NCBI GenBank assembly: GCA_903858075.1
Contig: CAIOHI010000146.1
Span: forward strand, 1-8,892
Reading direction: 5' to 3'
DNA length: 8,892 nt
DNA from: an uncultured Actinomycetes bacterium
GTDB taxonomy: Bacteria > Actinomycetota > Acidimicrobiia > Acidimicrobiales > Ilumatobacteraceae
The translations under genes and the position numbers were made by a program. The notes below the pieces were generated by a model, which had not been told where the DNA came from, did no database searches, and was given only the letters and a program-made list of their open reading frames with translations. Below are positions 1 through 6,004 of this stretch, piece by piece (the stretch's first letter is position 1; the number at the start of each line of letters is the position of its first letter).

Positions 1-339
1 GGGGTGAATCATGTCGTACAGGTCGCTTACTTTGCGCTCTGGGTCGCCAATCATTGGGAAGTTCACAGGCGTACCTTGTGTTTCGCCAATGTCGCCTTCC
101 CACTTCAGGTGCGACTCAACATTGTCAACAGACAAGCCGATGACTTTCACGTTGCGCTTGTCGAACTCTGGTTTGATTTTTGCTACGTAGCCAAGCTCAG
201 TGGTGCACACTGGCGTGAAGTCTTTCGGGTGACTAAAAAGTACGCCCCACGAAGTGCCAAGCCATTCATGAAAGTTGATGGTGCCTTGTGTGGTTTCTGC
301 GGTGAAGTCGGGGGCGGTATCGCCAAGTCGAAGTGCCAT
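1..339 (-). CDS. 1-Cys peroxiredoxin (Prx6-like AhpC/TSA family), 3' end outside window
   Basis: This thiol peroxidase reduces hydrogen peroxide, alkyl hydroperoxides or peroxynitrite in the cytoplasm. The visible 113 residues are the N-terminal half of a thioredoxin-fold peroxiredoxin. They include the active-site block FSHPKDFTPVCTTELG with the peroxidatic Cys at residue 45 and its conserved Pro and Thr, then IGLSVDNVESHLKW and GDPERKVSDLYDMIHP. These blocks are typical of the Prx6/1-Cys subgroup. The ATG at 337-339 has a good Shine-Dalgarno (AAAGGAG, 7 nt spacing). The gene runs off the left edge, so the resolving-Cys status and C-terminal domain cannot be checked. It lies 96 bp downstream of the MMPL exporter on the same strand, behind a large inverted repeat, so it may be read through from the exporter operon or have its own control. 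The family call is secure; the exact subgroup is likely. Confidence 0.95.
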   Translation of the reverse strand, partial: MALRLGDTAPDFTAETTQGTINFHEWLGTSWGVLFSHPKDFTPVCTTELGYVAKIKPEFDKRNVKVIGLSVDNVESHLKWEGDIGETQGTPVNFPMIGDPERKVSDLYDMIHP

Positions 340-386
340 GATGTTCTCCTTTAAAGGTGACTAGTTCACCGCCCACGATAACGGCA

Positions 387-427
387 TTTTCCATAATCCC
401 GACTAACTAGGTCGGGATTATGGAAAA
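387..427. repeat. Perfect 17-bp inverted repeat, likely operator upstream of the peroxiredoxin gene
   Basis: The arms TTTTCCATAATCCCGAC (387-403) and GTCGGGATTATGGAAAA (411-427) are exact reverse complements around the 7-base spacer TAACTAG. The element lies between the exporter stop (436) and the peroxiredoxin start (339). It starts with T's and ends with A's on both strands, the reverse of an intrinsic terminator, and no T-run follows either arm. It is therefore better explained as a dimeric repressor/activator site or an RNA hairpin in the peroxiredoxin leader. A CATAAT hexamer inside the right arm (minus strand, 422-417) could be a -10 box, which would put the palindrome over the transcription start. 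No good -35 was found. The identity of any binding protein is unknown. Confidence 0.6.
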
Positions 428-435
428 GCACCTAA

Positions 436-2574
436 TTAATGACTGAAATTCACGTGGGGGAGAATCTTGCCGAGCCACTTGGGAAGCCACCAGGTCTTTT
501 CACCCAGCAACCCGAAGAGGGCTGGAACCAACATCATGCGAATGACTGTTGCGTCGAGGAGGATGGCAACGGCCAAAGTGAGGCCCAGTTCTGTTGGTGG
601 GATTGGCCCGGTGACGCCAAAGGCAATGAATACAACGATCATGATGAGCGCCGCGTTCGTGATGGGGCGACCCGTGCGTGCAATACCTTCACGAATTGCT
701 AATTGTGTATCGCCCGACTTTTCATATTGCTCTTTAATACCCGCGAGTAAAAAGAGTTGATAGTCCATCGACAAGCCAAAGAGCAATGCGAAGAAGAAGA
801 GCGGCGCCCATGCGTTGATGAACCCTTGATGCTCGATACCAATGAGGCCTGCACCAAAACCATGTTGAAACACCAGCGTGGCAAAACCAAAGCTTCCTCC
901 AACGCTGATGAGATTCAACACAACCGATGACAATGCAATGGTCAAGCTACGGAAAACAACGAGTAGCAATACAAAGGCAACGAGCATGATAAGACCAACT
1001 GCGAGAGGCGCTGTTCCAATGAGCGCACCAGTGAGGTCGCGATTTTGCGAGCCAGGACCACCCACTAGTGCAGTTGGTGAGATCGAAGACACGTCATTGC
1101 GGAGTTCGCCAACAAGATCACTTGTGGCTGTATCGGAACTTCCCGTCTTAGGGAAAATACGTAATGCAACGCGCCCAGAAGTGGCAGGTTCGCTCACGAT
1201 TCCGGCTTGTGCCACATTGGCGTCTTTTGTTGCAGCATCGACAATGCTCTGTGCATCTGCCGCAGGAGCAGTGATGAATATGGGCGCAACTGCTCCGGGG
1301 CCAAATGCCTCAACCACTATGTCGTAGCCGTCACGACTTTGTGCGCCGCGGTCAACCACCGTTGCGCTTGGCATACCGAGCTTCATGCCAAGTGCTGGAG
1401 CTCCTAACGCAAGCAATACAAAAAGACCAGCAATGAGGGTACGCCCTGGTTTCCACAGCGCACGTGAGGTCCAGCGAGCCCAACGTGTTTCAGCTGCGCG
1501 GTCGGGGTCTTCCTTCGCGCGATTCACCAATACCTTGTCGCCAAGTGCGGCAAGTACGGCGGGTAAGAGTGTGAGTGATGCAAGCGATACAGCAACAACC
1601 GACAAGATCATGCCGAGGGCCATTGAACGAAACACCATGACCGGAACGAGAAAGAGTGCAGCAAGCGACAAAATCACAGTAAGTGCCGAAAGGAACACTG
1701 CCTTTCCTGCCGTTTGCAGCGCGCCCGCCATGGCTTGTGCAGTGTCTTTGCCATCTTCACGTTCTTCTCGGTATCGAGAAATAATAAACAAGCTGTAGTC
1801 AATTCCGACAGCAAGACCAATCATCATCGAGAAGTTCATTGACCACACCGATAGCGGTGTGACATGCGATAAGAGATTCAAGAGTGCCCAGCCGCTGAAG
1901 ATTCCTGCAATGGCAAGCACAAGCGGAATACCAGCAGCTATTGCAGAGCCGAACGCGACAAATAGCAAGAGCAGCGTGGGTAGACCAGAGAGAAGTTCTG
2001 CCTTGTGCAGTGCCTTTTCGTTTTCTTTATTGAAGTCGTGCCATACAGCCCATTCGCCTGTGGTGTTCGCCGATGTTCCGCTAGCAAATGTGTAGCTGTC
2101 GACCCACTTCATGACTTCACCAGCAGACTCGGGGCGGTCGGCGTCAGCCTCTGCGCTGAGTGCAACAGGAATAAGGGCGGTGTGCCCATCGCGAGCAATG
2201 AGGCCGGCTTCTGGTGGCATTGAAAGTGGGTCTATTGCGCCGTCAGCTCCAGGTGCCTTTGATAGTTCAGAAACAAATGATGAAAGTGCTGTGGGAGAAG
2301 TTGTAAAGGATTCTTCCTGTTGGAAAACAACAATGGCCGATTCCGCTCCAGCTTCTGGAAAGTCACGACGCAGTTCGTCGCGTACAAGTTGCGCATCGGA
2401 ACCTTGTGCTTCCCAACCAGCGCCCGACAGTGCGTTGGTGAGCGTCAGCGCCAAAGGTGCTGCGGCAAAAGCAATGATGAGCCACACCAACATGACGGGC
2501 CGACGATGGTTGACCGTGAAGTGAGCGAGGCGGGCGAGAACACCCGGCTTTTGGGTGCTTGATAATTGGGTCAT
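436..2574 (-). CDS. MMPL/RND-superfamily membrane exporter
   Basis: This is a proton-driven integral membrane transporter of the MMPL (mycobacterial membrane protein large) family, which exports lipids, hydrophobic compounds or drugs. The 712 residues form two homologous halves. TM1 is at about 27-48, followed by an extracytoplasmic domain (about 50-190). A TM bundle at about 195-345 carries GLAVGIDYSLFIISRYREE with the proton-relay pair D259-Y260. TM7 is at about 378-398, then a second external domain (about 400-520) and a second TM bundle with GLSMDYQLFLL (D604-Y605). The C-terminus has the family ending LLGEKTWWLPKW. There is no large cytoplasmic tail. The ATG at 2574 lies 9 bp after the TAG of the CsoR-family repressor with only a weak ribosome site, which suggests one transcript and translational coupling. 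The substrate cannot be read from sequence. Pairing with a thiol-based repressor suggests induction by a reactive or toxic species. Confidence 0.93.
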   Translation of the reverse strand: MTQLSSTQKPGVLARLAHFTVNHRRPVMLVWLIIAFAAAPLALTLTNALSGAGWEAQGSDAQLVRDELRRDFPEAGAESAIVVFQQEESFTTSPTALSSFVSELSKAPGADGAIDPLSMPPEAGLIARDGHTALIPVALSAEADADRPESAGEVMKWVDSYTFASGTSANTTGEWAVWHDFNKENEKALHKAELLSGLPTLLLLFVAFGSAIAAGIPLVLAIAGIFSGWALLNLLSHVTPLSVWSMNFSMMIGLAVGIDYSLFIISRYREEREDGKDTAQAMAGALQTAGKAVFLSALTVILSLAALFLVPVMVFRSMALGMILSVVAVSLASLTLLPAVLAALGDKVLVNRAKEDPDRAAETRWARWTSRALWKPGRTLIAGLFVLLALGAPALGMKLGMPSATVVDRGAQSRDGYDIVVEAFGPGAVAPIFITAPAADAQSIVDAATKDANVAQAGIVSEPATSGRVALRIFPKTGSSDTATSDLVGELRNDVSSISPTALVGGPGSQNRDLTGALIGTAPLAVGLIMLVAFVLLLVVFRSLTIALSSVVLNLISVGGSFGFATLVFQHGFGAGLIGIEHQGFINAWAPLFFFALLFGLSMDYQLFLLAGIKEQYEKSGDTQLAIREGIARTGRPITNAALIMIVVFIAFGVTGPIPPTELGLTLAVAILLDATVIRMMLVPALFGLLGEKTWWLPKWLGKILPHVNFSH

Positions 2575-2583
2575 GGAGATTGC

Positions 2584-2853
2584 CTAAGCCAATTTCACAA
2601 ACATTTTTTGTACGTCTTCAATGGAGTAGCCCTCTTTTTTCGACTGCTCTGGGTTTGACACACACCAAGTGAGGCCAGCAGCCACCAAGTTGAAACCCAC
2701 CTGCTCGAGCGCCTTATTCGCTGCAGAAATTTGAGTAACAACTTCGCGGCAATCGCGCTCTTCACTCAGCATTTGTTGGATTCCGCGAATTTGACCCTCG
2801 ATACGGCGGAGGCGTTTTTGTAGGTCGTCGGTGGTTTCTGTGGGTATTTGCAT
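2584..2853 (-). CDS. CsoR/CstR-family (DUF156) transcriptional repressor lacking the copper His
   Basis: This small all-helical, DNA-binding repressor has 89 residues, the usual family size. The signature LQKRLRRIEGQIRGIQQML (residues 11-29) is diagnostic. The family's two ligand cysteines are present at C35 and C64, spaced 29 as in CsoR C36/C65. The position of the Cu(I)-binding His (H61 in M. tuberculosis CsoR) is Gly60, in NLVAAGLTWCV aligned to NLLDEHLSHCV. Loss of that His with both Cys kept is the pattern of CstR-type persulfide/reactive-sulfur sensors, so copper sensing is unlikely. The reading frame stays open upstream to 3003, but ATG 2853 is chosen because the conserved protein starts there and a -10 box ends 7 nt before it. 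The transcript would then be leaderless, which fits the absence of a Shine-Dalgarno. It probably autoregulates through the adjacent operator and controls the MMPL gene 9 bp downstream. Confidence 0.93.
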   Translation of the reverse strand: MQIPTETTDDLQKRLRRIEGQIRGIQQMLSEERDCREVVTQISAANKALEQVGFNLVAAGLTWCVSNPEQSKKEGYSIEDVQKMFVKLA

Positions 2854-2859
2854 GTCGTC

Positions 2860-2888
2860 ACTATATACCCCTAGGGGTATATATGCAA
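2860..2888 (-). promoter_or_regulatory. CsoR-type operator embedded in a leaderless sigma70-like promoter
   Basis: A perfect 22-bp palindrome at 2862-2883 is made of TATATACCCCT followed directly by its reverse complement. The TACCCC/GGGGTA core is the kind of site bound by CsoR/CstR-family repressors. On the minus strand TTGCAT (2888-2883) and TATAGT (2865-2860) are spaced by exactly 17 bp, a near-consensus -35/-10 pair. The palindrome fills the spacer and overlaps both boxes, so a bound repressor would block RNA polymerase. The seventh base after the -10 is the A of the repressor's ATG (2853), predicting a leaderless mRNA. The promoter is 6 bp from the stop of the upstream deacetylase gene. 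Confidence 0.85.
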
Positions 2889-2893
2889 CAGCG

Positions 2894-3610
2894 TTATTGA
2901 GGCAAAGTCGTGGTGCTTGTTGGAGTGACCGCAGGGGCAGGAGCGAGATAGTCACGCAGTGATGCTGGTCGTAACCCAAGCCTTTTAATTTCAGCGAGCA
3001 CAACCTTCAGGCTTGATTCCAAACTGTCCAAGTAGTGCAACAAAATAATGTCGCCTCGTTTTAGGGAGCCCCCACCGGATCTCACAATTTTTCCTTGGTC
3101 AGCTTCAACGTTCCACATCACAATTTTTTGTATGCCGCACTTCTTGGCTGCAATCACTGTGTCGCTGTTGTGTGAACCACCGGGTGGCCTGAAAAAGAGA
3201 GGGAGCTTTTTGTAGTTGCCACGTACATGCTCATTTGCTCGACAAATCTCTTTCGTTTGTTCTTTCAGTGAAAGCGAACTCATCAAGCGATGTGTCTCGG
3301 AATGATTTTCAAACGATGTGCCTGGGCGTTGAATGCGGTGGAGCGCTTTCCAGTGCGTTTTAAGAGCTTCCGACAAAACAAAGTTTGTAACGGGAATATT
3401 TTTTGAGAGAAGAAGTTGCACTAAGCCATCGGTGATCACTGACCCGTCATCGATGGTAATGAACACCACCGGATCTTTCGTTCGTACACGGGCAACAATG
3501 AAAGAGCTATTTGAAGACTTTGCTTCGGCTGAAGGAATATTGATGATTGAGGGGAGGGCAATAAGTCCTGCACTGAGCGCAAGAGTTGCAGAGAAACGAC
3601 GACGAGCCAC
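2894..3610 (-). CDS. Secreted polysaccharide deacetylase (NodB homology domain, CE4 family)
   Basis: This is a predicted metal-dependent deacetylase of N-acetylated sugars (peptidoglycan, chitin-like or exopolysaccharide) acting outside the membrane. Residues 1-30 form a signal peptide: MARRR, a hydrophobic core, then SAEA. CE4 motifs follow in order: FITIDDGS with D54/D55 (motif 1), NHSETH with H103/H107 (metal ligands, motif 2), RPPGGS at 141-146 (motif 3), MWNVEAD at 165-171 (degenerate motif 4), and IILLHYL with H192 (motif 5). The domain is compact, and the Pro/Thr-rich tail (about 223-238) is probably a flexible end. The start is GTG at 3610: an in-frame stop lies at 3643-3641 and no ATG lies between. 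The -10-like TATATT ends 7 nt before the GTG, so a leaderless start is possible. It lies upstream of the repressor-exporter pair on the same strand but with its own promoter. The physiological substrate is unknown. Confidence 0.9.
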   Translation of the reverse strand: MARRRFSATLALSAGLIALPSIINIPSAEAKSSNSSFIVARVRTKDPVVFITIDDGSVITDGLVQLLLSKNIPVTNFVLSEALKTHWKALHRIQRPGTSFENHSETHRLMSSLSLKEQTKEICRANEHVRGNYKKLPLFFRPPGGSHNSDTVIAAKKCGIQKIVMWNVEADQGKIVRSGGGSLKRGDIILLHYLDSLESSLKVVLAEIKRLGLRPASLRDYLAPAPAVTPTSTTTLPQ

Positions 3611-3616
3611 TTCGGA

Positions 3617-3622
3617 AATATA
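3617..3622 (-). promoter_or_regulatory. Possible -10 box for the deacetylase gene (leaderless GTG)
   Basis: TATATT on the minus strand is followed by six bases and then the GTG start at 3610. This is the same geometry as the repressor promoter (TATAGT, six bases, ATG). No convincing -35 hexamer is visible 16-18 bp upstream and no Shine-Dalgarno precedes the GTG. This is weak evidence that rests on the parallel with the neighbouring promoter. Confidence 0.4.
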
Positions 3623-3727
3623 CAGCCGCGATCTTTGAAAGCCTTACGCGATAAGGAAAGCCATGGCACCCTTCACAAAGTTGGAATACAGGACTACGTT
3701 CACAAGAAATTCCAGTGCCATGGGGGT

Positions 3728-4456
3728 GTGCATACGAATCTCCAGGAACTGCAAACGGTCAAACCAACTTGTCACCGTGCGGTTGTAGTTGCCGCTTTAC
3801 AACAGCACAGCGCAATAGGGCTTCATATGTTGTACATCGACTGCGAGCGCGACGTCAGAAATGTAGTTCTGCGCCGCTTGGGGGCGCAAGCAGCAAGTGA
3901 CGATGTAGTGCAAGAAACGTTCTTGCGAGCAAGTGTGCACATTGAACAGCTTCATGATGTTCACAAACTTGAGGCGTGGGTGCGCGCGATTGCCAAAAAT
4001 GAGTCGTATAAGTATTTGCGTCAGCACCAACGGTCGTTCATAGTGGGCGGTTCCTGCGACGCGTACCCGCCCAAGGCAGACTGCAAAGAGAACGAGTTGC
4101 AGTACGCATTGACGACGTCACGTAAAGGACTCAGTGGTCGTGATCAACAGTTTCTGCATTTGTATCTAGACCAGGAACTCAATCGGGAAGAACTATCTGA
4201 ACGTCTCGATATTTCAATGAGCAATGTCTACAAACTCGGGCAGCGCATAGAGGTGCGATTAGCGCAGTCGTGCGCAGCGTTAAAGCTGGCAACCTCGCAT
4301 CAATTTTCTTGTGAAGTTCTCTTTCAGCTCATCAGAGCGTCGAAGGGGGAGTATTCACCGCTTATACGTAAGCGCATTACGCACCATGCGAATAAGTGCA
4401 CAACTTGTGGTGGGGCAATAAAAAAGACCCCAGCCTCTCGACTGGGGTCTTTTTAA
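3728..4456 (+). CDS. ECF-type sigma factor with C-terminal zinc-finger (ZAS-like) extension
   Basis: This is an alternative RNA polymerase sigma factor. With a GTG start at 3728 (242 aa), region 2 spans about residues 20-102: LYIDCERDVRNVVLRRLG, then SDDVVQETFLRA (the DVVQE core-binding motif), LEAWVRAIAKNESYKYLR. Region 4 is at about 134-182: LSGRDQQFLHLYLDQELNREELSERLDISMSNVYKLGQRIEVRL, a helix-turn-helix. A C-terminal extension of about 60 residues has C195-x24-H220-x3-C224-x2-C227, the spacing of the zf-HC2 zinc-binding anti-sigma fold. The start is uncertain. TTG 3635 would add 31 atypical residues. ATG 3827 would remove AVVVAALQQHSAIGLH, which aligns with region 2.1 of other ECF factors, so the start is probably upstream of 3782. 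It is divergent from the deacetylase and convergent with livF. No separate anti-sigma gene is adjacent, which fits built-in control. Targets are unknown. Confidence 0.85.
   Translation: MHTNLQELQTVKPTCHRAVVVAALQQHSAIGLHMLYIDCERDVRNVVLRRLGAQAASDDVVQETFLRASVHIEQLHDVHKLEAWVRAIAKNESYKYLRQHQRSFIVGGSCDAYPPKADCKENELQYALTTSRKGLSGRDQQFLHLYLDQELNREELSERLDISMSNVYKLGQRIEVRLAQSCAALKLATSHQFSCEVLFQLIRASKGEYSPLIRKRITHHANKCTTCGGAIKKTPASRLGSF
4421..4454. terminator. Bidirectional intrinsic terminator between the sigma factor gene and livF
   Basis: Perfect 13-bp arms AAAAAGACCCCAG (4421-4433) and CTGGGGTCTTTTT (4442-4454) flank an 8-base loop. The A-run/GC stem/T-run layout works on both strands, ending the plus-strand sigma gene and the minus-strand liv operon (livF stop at 4464). 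The hairpin lies within the last codons of the sigma gene, and the T-run supplies the first base of its TAA. Confidence 0.93.
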
Positions 4457-4463
4457 AGTATTT

Positions 4464-5189
4464 CTAGTGGGCTTCGCCACCCAGGTAGCTAGCTTCGAGC
4501 AACGACTGGTTGTCGCGAAGTTGCTGAGCAGAACCTTCCATGGTGAGTTCACCATGAGCAAGTACGTAGCCACGGTCGGCAACCGACAATGCCAAGCCAA
4601 CGTGCTGTTCCACCATGAGTACGCCTGCACCGGTGTCGTCGGCAATACGACGAACGATGGGCAACATGCGCTCAACGATGATGGGAGCAAGACCAAGGCT
4701 CATTTCGTCGACCAAAAGCATTTTTGGTTCTGAAGCAAGACCACGGGCCATTGCCAGCATCTGCTGCTCGCCACCCGACAACAACCCGGCACGACGGTCG
4801 AGGAGTGGTCGAAGTGCTGGGAACATGTCGAGTGCGTTCTCTTGAGACTTGCTGCGGGTCTCACGGTTTCCGGTGAGTCCGAGGCGAAGGTTTTCTTGCA
4901 CGGTGAGGTCGAAGAACAGTGAACGGTCTTCAGCCACGTGTGCAAGCCCACGACGAGCAATTTTCTCGGGGCGCTCACCAATGGTGGTGCTGCCGAGAAG
5001 TTGAATGTCGCCTGCAATAGGACGCAAGATGCCCGAGATGGTGAGCAGTGTGGTCGTTTTACCTGCACCGTTTGGTCCAAGTAGTGCCACCACTTCGCCC
5101 GGGTTCACGTGAATATTGAGCTCGCGTACGACGGGAATACCGCCATAGCCAGCATTCAAGTTGACGATATTGAGTAGTGCTTCGCTCAT
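4464..5189 (-). CDS. livF: Branched-chain amino acid type ABC transporter ATP-binding protein LivF
   Basis: This is one of two cytoplasmic ATPases powering the Liv-type importer encoded upstream. The 241 residues match LivF length. It has Walker A GPNGAGKT (38-45), the LivF-style VAEDRSLFFDLTVQENL segment (85-101), signature LSGGEQQMLAMARGL (137-151), Walker B MLLVDE (157-162) followed by MSLGLAPIIVE, and H-loop His196 in EQH. The SLGLAP motif separates LivF from LivG; the usual Pro after the Walker B Glu is Met163 here. ATG 5189 is chosen (AAGG, 9 nt spacing). The alternative GTG at 5198 would overlap the livG stop as GTGA and add three residues (MNN). It is the last gene of the operon and ends at the bidirectional terminator. 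Substrates of the family include Leu/Ile/Val, other amino acids, urea and short amides, so specificity is not proven. Confidence 0.95.
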   Translation of the reverse strand: MSEALLNIVNLNAGYGGIPVVRELNIHVNPGEVVALLGPNGAGKTTTLLTISGILRPIAGDIQLLGSTTIGERPEKIARRGLAHVAEDRSLFFDLTVQENLRLGLTGNRETRSKSQENALDMFPALRPLLDRRAGLLSGGEQQMLAMARGLASEPKMLLVDEMSLGLAPIIVERMLPIVRRIADDTGAGVLMVEQHVGLALSVADRGYVLAHGELTMEGSAQQLRDNQSLLEASYLGGEAH

Positions 5190-5194
5190 GTTGT

Positions 5195-6004
5195 TCACCC
5201 TTCTCCACTAAGTGTGCGTGCTGCTGCAGCGCCACCTTCTGCTTGCATTTCACCAGCGGTCTCACCAAGGTAAGCACGCTTTACTTCTGGGTTGTTACGC
5301 ACTTCTTCAGGCGTTCCTTCAGCAATAATTTTGCCGAAGTCGAGCACGTAGATGTAGTCGCACACGCTGAGCACGAGACCCATGTCGTGGTCGATGAGGA
5401 AGATGCTGATGTCTTGCTTCAGAATCTCACGCAAGTGTTTTCCGAGTTGCTGACTTTCTACCGTGTCAAGACCAGCTGCAGGCTCATCGAGCAACAACAT
5501 GCTTGGCTTGGCGGCAAGAGCGCGAGCCACACTTACCAACTTGCGTTGGCCGTGTGACAAGTCGAGTGTGAGCTTGTCGCGGTGTTCACCCAGGCCCAAC
5601 AAGTTGAGCGCCCATTCAGCTTGCTCTTCAATACCGAGTACACGATTGGGCTTCACGATGTCGGCAAGAAACGACCACCATTTGGTCTGTTCTGCCATCA
5701 CGATGAGGTTGTCCCATACCGTTAAGTCTTCGAACAATTCGAGTGACTGGAATGTACGCACCAGACCATTCTTTGCCCGATCAGAAGGTAGAACTCCAGC
5801 AAGATCATTTCCGTCGAACTCTGCACGACCCGACGACACGTTGGTGAAGCCAGTGATGGCATCGATAAATGTGGTCTTGCCGGCGCCGTTCGGGCCGATA
5901 AGCCCGGTGAGCTTGCCTTTTTCGGCTTTGATATTGACGTTGGAGTTTGCATGTAACCCGCCGTAGGAAACGGTGAGTTCGTTTGTTTCGAGTAGTGCAC
6001 TCAT
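5195..6004 (-). CDS. livG: Branched-chain amino acid type ABC transporter ATP-binding protein LivG
   Basis: This is the second ATPase of the Liv-type importer. The 269 residues contain Walker A GPNGAGKT (37-44), Q-loop Gln86 in RTFQSLELFEDLTVWDNL, a signature of LSHGQ form (149-153; LivG proteins often vary the second Gly), Walker B MLLLDEPAAGL (169-179) and H-loop His206 in DHDMGLVLSVCDYIYVLDFG. A C-terminal tail after about 248 (Ala/Gly/Glu-rich) exceeds the core fold and looks unstructured. The ATG at 6004 overlaps the permease stop as ATGA and has the strong Shine-Dalgarno AGGAGGT 6 nt upstream, so the two are translationally coupled. It pairs with LivF to form the nucleotide-binding heterodimer under the fused permease. 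Confidence 0.96.
   Translation of the reverse strand: MSALLETNELTVSYGGLHANSNVNIKAEKGKLTGLIGPNGAGKTTFIDAITGFTNVSSGRAEFDGNDLAGVLPSDRAKNGLVRTFQSLELFEDLTVWDNLIVMAEQTKWWSFLADIVKPNRVLGIEEQAEWALNLLGLGEHRDKLTLDLSHGQRKLVSVARALAAKPSMLLLDEPAAGLDTVESQQLGKHLREILKQDISIFLIDHDMGLVLSVCDYIYVLDFGKIIAEGTPEEVRNNPEVKRAYLGETAGEMQAEGGAAAARTLSGEG

Noticed and set aside
4..354. Plus-strand open frame across the left end
   Set aside because: It is antisense to a clear peroxiredoxin with an intact active-site motif and has no family features of its own.
348..370. Short palindromes CCTTTAAAGG and GGTGA-N5-TCACC by the peroxiredoxin ribosome site
   Set aside because: Arms of 5 bp are within chance expectation; ribosome-site sequestration cannot be supported from sequence alone.
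387..427. Reading the 17-bp inverted repeat as an intrinsic terminator of the exporter gene
   Set aside because: No T-run follows the stem on either strand; the arms are flanked by T then A, the opposite of the required layout.
878..1327. Long plus-strand open frames over the exporter gene (also 1385-1798 and 2111-2524)
   Set aside because: They mirror the MMPL coding strand, are Ser/Ala/Arg-rich in the way expected of antisense frames, and lack ribosome sites.
2584..3003. Longer form of the CsoR-family repressor starting at 3003
   Set aside because: The extra 50 residues overlap the deacetylase gene and cross the operator/promoter; family members begin close to ATG 2853.
3745..3774. ECF-style promoter GGAACT followed by GTC upstream of the sigma gene core
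   Set aside because: The spacing of 20 bp is longer than usual for ECF promoters, and the site falls inside the likely coding region.
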